This document shows, piece after piece, positions 1 to 10,755 of a DNA stretch of 64,000 nucleotides. Position numbers and translations under genes: made by a program. Location: assembly GCA_016271365.2 (NCBI GenBank), contig CM057456.1:884240001-884304000 (forward strand). The letters are read 5' to 3'. This stretch comes from Neoceratodus forsteri (lineage: Eukaryota > Chordata > Ceratodontiformes > Ceratodontidae). The first letter of the stretch is position 1; every line of letters begins with the position of its first letter. The notes beneath the pieces were generated by a model. That model had not been told where the DNA came from, searched no databases, and saw only the letters and a program-made list of their open reading frames with translations.

Positions 1-64
1 TGGCCTCAACAGATATGTTTTTCTCTGTTAAACGTCTACCAGTCAGAGAACCAAGGATTCTTCC

Positions 65-1262
65 ACTCAGGATGAACTTGCTGACTCCAGGTTGCCTGGC
101 CCATCCCTACTTGTGCTCCCTTTACCTTTAGGCCTGGTTTCTGAAGAGATAGAAGTGAATAGGTACAGGGTGTCTCAGAGGGTCTCTGAAATACTTTTGG
201 CTGCCTGTAAACCTTCCACTAGGAAGACTTATGCAGTCAAATGGAAATATTTTTCCATCTGGTGCTCCCTACTAGATTCTGGAGTACTTGCTGGACCTTT
301 CTGTTGCTAGCCTAGTATTCTTCAATTAAGGTCCACTTGTGTGCTGTTTCTGCTTACCATGAACCCGTCCACGTCAGTACTCTTTACCTGGGATAGCTGC
401 CACTGTTCAAGAGATTCCTTAACGGCATCTTACACACAAGGCCTCTCATCAGGAAGCCAGTGGCTGCCTAGGATATTAGCCTTGTACTGGATATGCTCAC
501 CTCTAAGCCTGTGGGCCTCTTGTGGCATGAGATCTGGAATTTTTAACTTGGAAAGCAGCATTCTAGTGGTCATCATTTCTGTTCACAGTTTCTGAAACCC
601 ATGCCTTGGTCAAAGATCCTCCATATACTGTTTTCTACAAAGACAAGATGGTTCTCTGCACACACTCTAAGTTCTTGCTAGAAGTGGTGTCAGACTTCCA
701 TCTGTATCAGCCTCTGTGCTGTTTACCTACTTTGCCCAGCCTACATGCTGCTTACCTACTTTGCCAACTTCCAGAATGGATTCTCCATTCTCTGGATGTT
801 TAGAGGTCCTTACATTTTACCTAGTCAGAACTAAGGACTTCAGGCTATTGAGACAGCTCCTTGTCTCCCATGATCCCCAGTTGAAAGGGATAGCCTGTTA
901 CAATCAAGTGCATTTCTGCCTGAATTATGAGCTGCCTGTGCCACTGTTATGCCATGGCTCAGGTCAATCTAGAAGGTCAGGTATGTGCCTACTTCAGTAA
1001 AGCAGTTGCCATGTTCCTGACAGAGTTTCACTCTGTACTGATCAGTGATATCTGCAGAGAGCACAGTGCACACTTTTGTTAAGCACTATGCCCTGAATGT
1101 CCACACTAGGCAGCATGCCATCTTTGGCAGGACAATCCTGAATGGACTTATGTTCTGAGTGAGCCCTTGACTCCTGCCATCCGAGTCCGGGAAATATTGC
1201 CTGAACTTGATACTCTGGCTCCCTAGTGTGAATCACTGGTGAAGACTGATTTCTGGAAGATA
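65..1262 (+). pseudogene. DIRS-type tyrosine recombinase remnant (copy 1)
   Basis: Broken coding remnant of the tyrosine recombinase of a DIRS-like retrotransposon. Around 130-270 the reading EEIEVNRYRVSQRVSEIL then TRKTYAVKW aligns directly with the better copy at 6,960-7,080 (EEIEVNRLNVSRTVSDIL, TRKTYTAKW). The match continues through shifted frames, including a recognisable counterpart of the C-terminal KHYALDV block near 1,080-1,110. It ends in a DIRS terminal sequence at 1,205-1,262. Several frameshifts and stops rule out function. In the family this enzyme integrates the circular DNA copy by site-specific recombination. Only this 3' third of the element lies in the window; anything upstream is outside it. 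Confidence 0.8.
1205..1262 (+). repeat. DIRS 3' terminal repeat (copy 1)
   Basis: The segment holding CTAGTGTGAATCACTGGTGA, followed by a GAAGA-rich stretch, resembles the 3' inverted terminal repeat of the DIRS at 8,055-8,095. It also recurs at 1,936-1,985 and 25,885-25,945. It directly follows the recombinase remnant, as expected for a DIRS 3' end. Confidence 0.65.
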
Positions 1263-1299
1263 GGAATCTTGTATTACTGCTCATTCATTGTCTAGTTGA

Positions 1300-1545
1300 A
1301 ACAGTCCACCTGTAAATATGCATACTGCTATTGTAATTGTAACTGTACTGTATCTGTACCCTATTGAACCTGTCTTATTCTACTGGAACTGTATTATCTT
1401 CAAATTTGTAATGTATAACCTTTTAAATGTACATTTGTAACATGTAACCCTTTGTCTGTGCCATCTGCATGGCCCCAGTCAGGCCTGAAAACGGTCCCTG
1501 GGATCAGTGCACCAACCCGGTAACTAAATAAATAAATAAATGTAT
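1300..1545 (+). repeat. SINE/LINE tail with (AAAT)n end
   Basis: An AT-rich stretch ends in a conserved tail (CCTGAAAACGGTCCCTGGGA, then ACCAACCCGGTAACTAAATA) followed by AAAT repeats. The same tail closes the tRNA-type SINE at 55,650-55,872. It also recurs at 44,105-44,190 and, inverted, at 23,315-23,545 and 25,735-25,800. Only the 3' part is recognisable here; no tRNA-like head is visible. Confidence 0.5.
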
Positions 1546-1551
1546 TCACCC

Positions 1552-1601
1552 TAACTGTTGATCTTCTAGGAATATCTTCACCATTGAGTCACACCCCCAT
1601 C
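1552..1601 (-). repeat. DIRS terminal repeat, inverted copy
   Basis: TTCTAGGAATATCTTCACCA is the reverse complement of TGGTGAAGATATTCCTAGAA at 1,960-1,979. The two therefore bound a 434-bp interval (1,552-1,985) as an inverted pair. The sequence belongs to the DIRS terminal-repeat set of this window. Confidence 0.65.
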
Positions 1602-1935
1602 TGCCATCCTCTGGGCTCACTCCAGTATGTTTAATTGGTCTTCATCCCTTGTTCTTGGTTTGGGCTGTGAAGACGCTGTGTTACTGTTTTTTTTTACCGT
1701 TCTTTTAAGGGTCACTGGTGCTCTCTTATACCCTTAGGTTAAGTGCATAAGTACTTGCTAGTTTATGCTGCACCTCCTTGGTAAAAAAAGGCACTGAGGT
1801 AGTCGAGGGTCGATGCAGAGGTGAGCCATGCAGCGCAAGCCAGTGTCGCAGTGCCACGCATGCATGCAGCTTACCTTGATACCAGACCTCCTGAAAAGTT
1901 CTGGCTCCTGCTGAGTTCTTGTGCCTGTGACTAAG

Positions 1936-1985
1936 ACCCACTAGTGTGAATCATTGGTGAAGATATTCCTAGAAGATAAACAATT
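1936..1985 (+). repeat. DIRS terminal repeat, direct copy
   Basis: Contains CACTAGTGTGAATCATTGGT and is the partner of the inverted copy at 1,552-1,601. The interval between them holds no recognisable coding sequence, so the pair looks like a DIRS remnant reduced to its ends. Confidence 0.65.
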
Positions 1986-2590
1986 ATGGTAAGAGTGAAA
2001 TTTCCATTTATCCCCCCACCCCCGACACACACACGCACACCTAAACAATGAGTAGCGGCATCATTCATGACTTCCAATGAATAGGCTTAGGGTAGAATTA
2101 TTATATTGCTCTAGGGATAAGCCAAACCTCAGAAGGACGGGTATTACACTGAGGTCTTCCCACCCCATTGGGCATGGGTCTTCTACCTGTGGAGTGCTCC
2201 CAAACACAACCTGATTGGCAACAGATCTGACTCCACAGATGTGCCCATCTTGTCAGACGTTCACGCACTTGGCCATTTGGCTATGGCTGTGCCCATATGG
2301 AATGCTCCAGGACTTGAGTTTAATGGGGGTGGACAGGGTGGGGTGGTATGGGTGGGATGAGGTTATTGGTGATTACTTGGGGGAAATGGAATACTGTTGT
2401 CCCTGTTGAGCCAGTTACTGTTATTTCGGGCCAGATGTTTCATGTACAATACCTCTCATAAGTATGTTGCCTCATGTGTAATGGCTATATATACCACAGT
2501 GGACAGGAAATGCTGGATCACAAACCTTAGAAAGAAAGAGAGGAATATTTCAATGCACAGCACAGCATAAAAGACCCACTTTGAGATCTC
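1986..2590. other. unassigned spacer
   Basis: No gene or known element is recognised. It contains a short (CA)-rich stretch near 2,020-2,042 and otherwise unique-looking sequence. Confidence 0.5.
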
Positions 2591-2594
2591 ACAT

Positions 2595-2667
2595 CTGAGG
2601 TATTGGCATTCACATGGAATATAAGAGGCCTCAACTCCCCAATAAACCGAAAAGACATGATCTTCCT
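2595..2667 (+). pseudogene. L1-type ORF2 start, fragment
   Basis: Reads FTWNIRGLNSPINRK, the start of the endonuclease domain of L1-type LINE ORF2 proteins (compare ISWNVNDSNSPIKR in the L1 at about 38,755). It stops where the 5' terminal repeat of the DIRS element begins. No clear continuation of the L1 is seen after the DIRS 3' end, so it may have been lost or be too short to recognise. Confidence 0.6.
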
Positions 2668-2707
2668 GGACATAAAGTCTCCACCACTCATTCACACTAA
2701 TGGGAGT
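2668..2707 (+). repeat. DIRS 5' inverted terminal repeat
   Basis: Begins GGACATAAAGTCTCCACC and continues with TTCACACTAATGGGA. It is the near-perfect reverse complement of 8,055-8,095, differing mainly at one position (CACTCATT versus CGCTCATT). Confidence 0.85.
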
Positions 2708-3011
2708 TCACCAGAGGCTCTAGGACCTAGTGGGAGCAAACTTTTCCAAGAGGGCCGGCGCCTGAGATGGAGCTGCAAAGAGCGGCACTGCAAGCCCTGG
2801 CTCATGTGGCAATGACTATCTTGGTGTTGACCCTCCAACCTCCTTTAGTTCCTTTTTTCCCGCCGTCGAGTGCACTTCAGTGAACACATCACTCGCCCAC
2901 CGAGAGTTAAACTTCACTAGCAGCAATAGTTCAGTTGATTATTTTGTAGAATTATTCGAATCAGTACCGATTATATATTTTAAATTGTACAACAGAAGTC
3001 TTCAGCCCTCC

Positions 3012-4957
3012 ATTGACAGAGTCGACCATGAGTGGGTCAGGTGACGGTAGGGCGACTTCGTATGAAAGCTGTTCAGTCAAGCGGGCCAGGTCTGGTCTGC
3101 CACCATCCCCAGAGGGGGGCCTGACAATGGATGGTCCAATGCTCAGGGGGATGGGCAGTCCCCCCGAAAGCATAAAAGGAAATGATCCCATTCTCGGCGT
3201 CATTCGGCCTCAAGTGCTTCTTCGGCACATAGGTTAAAGAAGAAAAGGCATCACTCAAGGTCACCCTCTGGTATGTCTGCGCATAGACGGTTGGTTATTA
3301 TGGCCAGTCACCGGTCTCCACCTCTGTCAGAGTCACCGGTTTCTGTCTCTGGTAGCTGACCACCTTGACACCGGAGCTCCTCCTCACCTATTGGAGGAGC
3401 CTCCAATGAGCAGTTTCACCAGTGGGCTGCTCTTATGGAGCAGTGGGCTTGGAGGTTGGTCCAGTTGCCCGAGCCAGTCACTCTGATGCCAAGTTCTTTG
3501 AGCCATTCAGCTCTGGAGGGACGGGTAGGATGGTTGGGCCTTCCTAGTCATGTGGTGCCTTCTTCAGTGCCGTCAACTCTGCGCTCTGGTGTTTATCTCC
3601 CTCACATGGCTGCAGCACGGGGTCCACACCGATGCCTCTATCTCCTGCCATTTTTCTCTCTTTTACCTCAGATCACAGTTTTCTGACCTCTAGGAAACTC
3701 TCGGTGCTGTCTGCAGTGCCACAGACTCTATCGGTGCCATCCGTGGCACCACAGGGTTCTGTCGGCACTGTGCGCGGTGCTAGGTGCTCTGTCAGCACCA
3801 TGTGTGGTGCCAGGGGCTGTATCTTTGCCATGCGTGGTGCCAGGGACACTGTTGGTACTGTGCGCACTGTCTGCACCATGTGCAGTGCCGCTTCAGCTGG
3901 TGCCTCCTTTCTTGTGCTCGGTACCATTTTCCTCTTTGGCACCGGGAGGTGGTGCAGCACCGACCAGTCTTCAGGGGTTCTCGACTCTGATTCTTTCTTC
4001 TTCTGTTCTTCTTCCTGATTTTCACTCCTTTCTTGTCCATACAGTACCCCTGGACTGTCAGGAGATGATTTTGAGCCTGACCCAGATCTTCATCTGTGTG
4101 ATGATGTTGATGACACTGCCTTGAGAGCAGGGATCAATCCTTCTGCAGAGCCTGTGGTTGAAGACCTTTCCTTTAAGTCTCTGCTCAAAAATTTAAACTC
4201 TACTGTTTCTCTCCAGACTACAGAAATTGATCCTGGGAGGCTTTTGCGACTCCAATATCTTCATGTCCTGGAGATCCATATGGATTTAACCCCTCCGGTA
4301 CAGCCTTCTTTCGAGACCCTCTCACAGATGGTGTGGAAGAATCTGGTTCTCATTCCTTCTGTAGCCAAGTCCATAGATAGGAAGTATGCCCCTCCCAAGG
4401 ATCACCACATTTTGGCCTCACAAGCCTTTGCTGATGCCATTGTGGTCTTGGCAGAGAATGATAAGGCTGTCTTTCCTCAAGGATCTACAGCCCAACCAAG
4501 GAACAAAGAATCTTGCGAGATAGACACCTTAGGTAAGAAAGTCTTTGCTGCCTCAACCCTGGGTATGCGTATTGCCAGCTACCAGGGTTATTTTTCTCAG
4601 TACGAGTATGTACTTTGGCATTCCCCCAAAGAAATGGTGGAAGCTGTGCCCGAATCGGAAGCTAGTTCAGAGTTACTTCACACCATAACTAGGGGTATCG
4701 AATCCAATAACCAACAGGTTAAAACTGCAATGAATGCCTATGATACTGCCTCCCGAGCGGCGGTGACTGGCATCTGCACCCACCACCTCTCTTGGCTACG
4801 TACTTTGGGCTTCACAAATGACACCCAGCAGCAGGTCATGGCCTTGCCCTTTGATGGTATGTATCTATTCGGGCCTCAGGTGGAGCAAGCTCTGGAGGCC
4901 ATGCAGAAGACTAGGTCTGCCATTAAGATGGCTAGGCCTGCACCTGCTCCCTCATGA
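3012..4957 (+). pseudogene. DIRS gag-like protein, frameshifted
   Basis: Structural gag-like gene of the DIRS element. The N-terminal part (3,013-3,237) is Ser/Arg/Lys rich with KRARSGLPPSPEGG. A shifted segment reads QWAALMEQWAWRLVQ near 3,420-3,470, and the best part is the 278-codon open stretch at 4,121-4,957. That stretch contains LGKKVFAASTLGMRIASYQ, AYDTASRAAVTG and LPFDGMYLFGPQVEQALEAM, the last being a signature of DIRS gag proteins before the Lys/Gln-rich C-terminus. A related remnant at 25,187-25,576 confirms it as a family feature. The true start is unclear because of frameshifts between 3,240 and 4,120. Known role: packaging of element RNA (inferred from position and family). Confidence 0.75.
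3700..3965 (+). repeat. GGTGCC-rich minisatellite inside DIRS gag region
   Basis: Imperfect repeats of about 30-40 bp, each carrying GGTGCC or GGCACC (for example CATGTGTGGTGCCAGGGGC and CATGCGTGGTGCCAGGGAC). The array lies between the N-terminal gag part and the 4,121-4,957 gag block, and probably encoded a low-complexity linker. Confidence 0.6.
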
Positions 4958-5199
4958 GGGGGTGCGAACAAGCATCAGTCCTTTTGAGGCAGAAGAGGTT
5001 TTAACAAAAACCACAACCCTCAGCCACAAAAGAAAGCGCAGCAGAAAGCACAAGGGCCCAAAGCGCCCAGTGCCACCTTCTGAGTTTCTGGCCCAGGTCT
5101 CACCTCAGCTGTCCGAGGGGGACTCCTTCTCAGCAGTGGGAGGATGTCTGAGTCAGTTCTACAATCAGTGGAAATCTATAACATCAGACAAATGGGTCC

Positions 5200-6600
5200 C
5201 CGGATAATCTGTGAGGGGTACTCTCGCAATCTTTCGGAAACTCCTCCAGATCATCCGCCCAAATGACAGCCCAGGCTGTGGGCAGTACAGTCAGGCCTTC
5301 TTAACTCTACGGTACAAGGTCTTCTGAACAACAGGGCAGTAGAAGTAGTTCTGCTGGATCAACGAAACACAGGTTTCTACTCACATTACTTTCTGGTCCC
5401 ATAGAAAACTGGCGGCATGCGCCACATTCTGGATCTCAGAAAGTTAAACAAGTTCCTTCACAAGGAAAAGTTCAAGATGATATCACTAGGTACCCTGTTA
5501 CCTTTGCTTCATTGACTCAATTGGGTAGCCTCCCTGGACATGCAGGATACCTGCCAACACATTCTCATACACCCAAATGACCACAAATACCTATGGTTTA
5601 TGGCATTCCTCGGTGCCTCGAGTTTTTACAAAGTGTTGTGCAATTCTCACAGCGCACCTCAGGAAAATCAGAATTCAGGTGTTCCCATATTTGGACAACT
5701 TGCTCCTAGCAAGTCCATCTAAGCAAGAGACTCTGGAGGCCATGGCCATGGCCTCAGAATTCCTCATGTCCATGGGAGTCCTGCTGAATGTCAACAAGTC
5801 ACAGTTGCAGCCCTCCCAGAAGCTCCTCCTCTTCATAGGAACTCTTCTGGACACCTCCTGTGTGAAGGCTTTTCTTCCAGAGAACAGAAGGAGTGATATA
5901 TTACAGATGGCATGATACATTAGAGAACACAGCTCGGTTTGAGCTATCTCAATGAAACAGATGCTGGGCCTCATGGCATCCTCGGTGTTCACTGTACCCT
6001 TAGCTCATCTCCACATGAGAATCTCTCAGTGGATGCTCAGTACTCAGTGGTCCCCAACCATTCACCCTCAGTCCTTTCTCATCAAGGTGACAGAACCTCT
6101 AAAGAGGTCACTCACCTGGTGGTCACAGGAGGACAATCTTCTGGAAGGATATCCCTTGGCCCCTCTGGATCATCAGATCTCCATTACCATGGACACATCC
6201 CTGATGGGTTGGGGAGCCCACTGCCAGGATCTCCACACCCAGGGTACGTGGACTCAGGATGAGTCCCAACTTCATATAAACATCCTGGAAATGAGAGCCA
6301 TCCTCTATGCAGTCCGAGCCTTGAAGGAATACTCTGTCACAAGAACATTCTCCTTCAAACGGACAACAAAGCAGTGATGTATTACATCAACAAACAGGGC
6401 AGCGCACACTCTTACTCATTATGCAGGGAAGCAATGAGAGTGTAGGAGTGGTGCCTGGAACACAAGGCTCTGATTCAGGTGATTTACCTGCCAGGAGTAC
6501 AAAACGAACTGGCACACCATCTCAGCATAACACAGACAGATCCTCACAAGTGGTCTCTTGACTTAACCATTGTCCAGTCACTCTTCAAAGAGTAGGAAAC
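5200..6600 (+). pseudogene. DIRS reverse transcriptase and RNase H, broken
   Basis: Polymerase region of the DIRS element, in several frames. In order: HILDLRKLNKFL (about 5,425), SLDMQDTCQHILIHPNDHKY (about 5,533, the first RT aspartate block), and YLDNLLLASPSKQETLEAM (about 5,690), the RT active-site box, where the usual YLDDLLL has its second Asp changed to Asn. FLMSMGVLLNVNKSQL follows. RNase H follows at about 6,180-6,360 with MDTSLMGWGA and LHINILEMRAI, the Asp and Glu catalytic contexts. Frameshifts occur near 5,570-5,580 and stops lie upstream. Together with the changed active-site Asp, this makes the copy inactive. Confidence 0.75.
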
Positions 6601-6944
6601 TCCAGACCTGGACCTTTTTGCATCCCCACTCAACGCAAAACTGCCTCTCTTCTGCTCCAGAAATCCAGGACCTGGCATTTTTTGTCAGGATGCATTCAGG
6701 CTGCAGTGGACAAGATGATTTCTATACATCTTTCCTCCTCTTCCCCTAATTCAGAGGGTACTTCTTAAATTGGAGTCTCAGGGGGGCAGAATGATTCTCA
6801 TGATTCTCATTGCCTCTTTTGGCCTTGGCAGATATGGTTTCTGCTACTGAACAGTCTATCAGAAACCCCTCCAAAGATGCTTTCCCTTCAGACAAACCTT
6901 CTGACCTAGGGTCCTGTGGTCATCCCATCCTAGGGTCGCTTCAC

Positions 6945-8003
6945 CTTCACACTTGGCTCCTGAAGAGATAGAGGTGAATAGGCTCAATGTTTCTCGTACA
7001 GTTTCAGATATTCTTGTGGCTGTGTGTAAGTCGGCCACTAGAAAAACCTACACAGCCAAATGGAAGCGTTTCTCTGTCTGGTGTGCAAAATCCTCTTGGA
7101 ACCCTTTTTCCTGCCCACTGAATAAAGTCTTGGAGTATCTTTTAGCCCTCTCGAATATGGGTCTGCAGTACTCCACAGTCAAAGTTCATCTTTGTGCCAT
7201 TTCAACATATCATGAGCTGGTACTTTCCATGTCACTGGCTCAGTTGCCTGTGGTTAAGAGGTTTCTTAGGGGTATTCTGCAAACTGGACCTCCTATCAGA
7301 CATCCAGTTGCAGCCTGGGACATTAACCTTGTGCTAGACATGCTCACTTGTAAATCTTTCGAGCCTCTAGCTACTTGCAACTTGAAGTTTCTCACTTGGA
7401 AAATGGCCATCCTGGTGGCCATTACTTCGGCCCATAGAGCTTCTGAAATACATGCACTGGTCACAGACCCTCCTGTACACTGTATTTCACAAGGACAAAG
7501 TAGTTCTTAGGACTCATCCTAAGTTTTGTCCTAAGCTTGTCTCAGAATTCCATCTAAATCAACCTTTAGTCCTTCCTGCCTACTTTGCGAACTTCCAGAA
7601 TGAAGGGGAGCATACTCTTCATTCACTGGATGTTAAGAGAGCATTGCAGTTCTATCTAGATAGAACAAAAGAAATTCACAAAGCTCAACAACTATTTGTT
7701 TCCTTCAGCGAGACCCGGCTGGGTCAACCTGTCGCTACCAGATGTATTTCAGCATAGCTGGTGGCTTGCCTTCACCACTGCTATTCTATGGCACAGGTCA
7801 AGCTGGAAGGCAGAGTGTACACTGACTCTACCAGAGCAGTCACGGCATCTCTGGCAGAAATCCGCAATGTGCCCCTCGCAAATATTTGCAATGCGGCCAC
7901 TTGGAGCTCCGTGCATACTTTCATTAAGCACTATGCCTTGGATGTCCATGCCAGACGACATCTGTCATTTGGCAGGACCATTCTTAACGGAGTTTTGTCC
8001 TAA
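6945..8003 (+). pseudogene. DIRS tyrosine recombinase, one frameshift and one stop
   Basis: Integrating enzyme of the DIRS element. Open codons from about 6,950 read EEIEVNRLNVSRTVSDILVA, TRKTYTAKWKRFSVWC (SAM-like core-binding region), then VAITSAHRASEIHAL, in which the Arg of HRASEI is the expected first catalytic Arg (about 7,437). A frameshift near 7,470 and an in-frame TAG at 7,755 break the frame. It resumes with YTDSTRAVTASLAEIRNVP and WSSVHTFIKHYALDV; the Tyr of KHYALDV (about 7,932) is the likely nucleophile. DIRS enzymes usually have His before STRA; here it is Asp, a possible loss of a catalytic residue. Codons end just upstream of the 3' terminal repeat. Confidence 0.8.
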
Positions 8004-8054
8004 GTATGTGAGTTCTTTATCTCCTGCCCCCCACAGGGGATTATTTAGCTCAGT

Positions 8055-8095
8055 ACTCTCCCATTAGTGTGAATGAGCGGTGGAGACTTTATGTC
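8055..8095 (+). repeat. DIRS 3' inverted terminal repeat
   Basis: CCCATTAGTGTGAATGAGCG then GGTGGAGACTTTATGTCCAG. Reverse complement of the element's left end at 2,668-2,707. Confidence 0.85.
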
Positions 8096-8209
8096 CAGAA
8101 AGATATGGAAATTGATTTGAATCTGATAGTGTACAGTACATATTTCTCCTTATCTACCTTTTTTGTGTTTGACTGTAAAATGACATTGTTTGTAATCCTT
8201 TATTTTTCA

Positions 8210-10755
8210 GGTTTTTTTTTTCATTTTTTTCTTTTTTTACAGTTAAACTATTTATTGAAAGTTTTCAAGCAAAATACAAATATTTCATATAGAAGTAATA
8301 TGCATTACATGTCTGGATGATAAGTGTCTTAATAAACAAGCAAGAACTTAGATGATCCCCTGAGAGGTTACAGAAAAAGGCCATGCAAAGAGACTGAATA
8401 ATATTTGTAAGAATACTAGTAGTATGCAGAACATATCAGAGGACCACAGCAATGAGTCATTAGTAGATTTTCTGCTCACACTGTGCACTTGTCCTGTCTC
8501 CCCCTGCAAGCTGATCCCAGAGACAGGCTGATTGCCCCATTAGTAATCTGTCCTTCCAGTGGAAGCCTGTATCATATGGCAATGGCAATGAGGAGAAGCA
8601 AGGTAGGGCTCTACACTGAGTTATAGGTGTGCATGGTAGCGCTGTTAAGATGTGAGATTCCCTATAATGTGAGTAATTGGCCTATGGTGTTCAGCCACTC
8701 ATTTGCATAAGATGAGCCTCTTTGCTACTACACTCACTGCTACTAGGTAGTGCACAGTGGAAGAATGAATGGGAACACCATCTGGTGTTCTGCCAATAAG
8801 GAATGAGGGACATCCAGAAGGAAGGCAGGCCCCACTATTTGATAACAGACTCATTGTGCTTCTGTCCAGAATTCTTGAAGTTGTGAGAAGTCTCAGAAAA
8901 TATGCGTGAAATATGCCCCCTGTTCCTGACATTTCCGACAAGTGTCTTCAGACATAAGGCCCATTTACTTAAGTGCAGCCAGAGTCCTGTACCATCTTAG
9001 CAATGTTTCGTTCTGTATGAGTTAGTTTATCTCATATTTGCAGGCTTCTTGTGCTCTAGAGAAGCAGGTAGTCTAAGCCTCATCTGAGATGGATGCTTGG
9101 AGTGTAGCTTCCCCAGCCATTTTAGCAGTGAAGGATTGATCTGACTGTGAGTCTCTCAGACATCTGTATATGTACCCCACTTTCCTTTTAGGATGTGTGG
9201 TGCTCTGTGATGTTGGGTGTGGTTGCAGTGGAGCTGGGGACTGTAGGTTTCTGTGTAGTTGTTGGAAGAGGAGGCTGTGTAACAGAAAATACTTCCAGAG
9301 GTCAGGCCTGGTGATACTATACCTCTCTTGTAAGGTGAAAAATGAGTCCAGGTGGTGGCCATTAGGGGTCAACAGGTCTTTGACTTAGTATATCCCTATT
9401 TGCTTCCAGCAACACCATCTTTTGGGGGAGCCACCTATGTATAGGGTTTCATTGCTCCACAGGGGGGCATGTTGCAAAGGTGTGGGATCAACCAAGACAT
9501 GTTTGTAGAAGGTGAGCCATGCTTCCCTGGATGCATGGAAGACTGGGTGGTCCTGTGTTAGTGCTATGGGTTTATTGTATAGGGAGGAGGCCAATAGACC
9601 AGCGTTAGCCTGACTCTGCTCTATATGCAGCCAGTGTGGGGAGCTGTGTGTAGCTGGTGCAAACCACAGCAACACATGGGAGGCAAAAAAGGCTGCGTGG
9701 TATCCCTTACTCCATGGGAGCTCCCATCCTCTTCTGCTCCAGTGGCCATGCAGCTTGGAAATACTATACTTGGGCCTTTAGCCTTCCCACAGGAAACCCC
9801 CAATGATTAAATCCAACTAGATGCCAACATCATCTTGTATGTCTCTAGCTTACCTGCCAATGATGGATTCAGATGGATCCCCTTGTTAAATTCCTCCCTG
9901 GCTATGTCTAACATAGGTGAGAGGTTCAGCTTGATCATTCTGGAGAGTGAGGCATGGATCTTGATGCCTAGGTATGTCATACCATGTTTAGCCCACCGTA
10001 GTCCCTTGGCTGTGAATGATTCATGTTTATAGGACTTGTGTAGGGGTAACACCTCAGTCTTTCCCAACTTGACTTTCAGCCCAGAGATTTGCAAGAACTG
10101 GGCCAGTAGACAGAAAGGTGGGTCTAGGGATGCTGCACCATCTGCTTGTGTGAGCAGGAGGTCATCCACATATAGGAGGGTCTGATATTCTTGACCACCA
10201 TTTGAATGCCTGTAAGGTGGCAATTGCTAAGGGTTCTATGACCATCACAAATAGCAGAGGGGATATGGGACAGCCCTGCTAGGTGACATACTGTAGAGGG
10301 AAGGGTTGAGGCCTTTGTCCATTTGTGAGGACACTTGCTGTCAGCTGACTGTGAAGAGTTTTGACCCACTGCAAAAACACTGGCCCCACCCCCATGTGTT
10401 GCATTATGGAGAGGAGGTAATTCCAGTCCACTGAATCAAATGCCTTTTCAAAATCTACAGCTATGGCCACTGCAGCTATGGAGGAGATAACACTGTGGAT
10501 TATATTGAGTTAAGTCCTCATTTGGTCTGAGCGATGTCTGCCGTTGATGAAGCCTACCTGTGCTGGGTGGATAAGGCCTGGTAGTGCTTCTTTAAGTCTG
10601 GTCACCAGGACGTTTGTCAGAATTTTGGCATCAACATTGATCAGTGAACTAGGCCAGTAGCTGCCTGGCAGTGTAGGTTCTTTGTCTTTTTGGAAGGATG
10701 ATGATCACTTTTCCTGCAAGGATGCTAGGAAGGTCCCTTTTGCCAGAGAGGAACA
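8210..10755 (-). pseudogene. L1-type LINE, ORF2 RT to 3' end, 5'-truncated
   Basis: Minus-strand ORF2 remnant of an L1/Tx1-type LINE. Reading 10,755 to 8,210: FEKAFDSVDWNYLLSIMQHM (RT block with catalytic Asp, about 10,450), YVDDLLLTQADG (the usual YADD or FADD box, about 10,160), KVKLGKTEVLPL, and YLGIKIHASLSR (thumb region). A connecting region follows (SNETLYIGGSPKRWCCWK near 9,440), then HSLLFQQLHRN near 9,285 and a Cys/His-like C-terminal segment (CQKCQEQGAYFTHIFWDC, about 8,900-8,950). A T-rich run at 8,213-8,240 is the minus-strand poly-A tail. It is a 5'-truncated insertion, as is typical of LINEs, with many stops. Confidence 0.75.

Larger units (their letters stand above)
2668..8096 (+). 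mobile_element. DIRS-like tyrosine-recombinase retrotransposon, nearly complete, inactive
   Basis: About 5.4 kb bounded by inverted terminal repeats of about 38 bp. The left end starts GGACATAAAGTCTCCACC, and the right end reads GGTGGAGACTTTATGTCC. Inside, in order, are a gag-like region (about 3.0-4.96 kb), reverse transcriptase with RNase H (about 5.2-6.6 kb) and a tyrosine recombinase (about 6.95-8.0 kb). There is no integrase, no LTR and no obvious target-site duplication, all as known for DIRS elements, which integrate by tyrosine recombination. Every reading frame carries frameshifts or stops, so this copy is dead. No methyltransferase domain was recognised. Confidence 0.85.
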
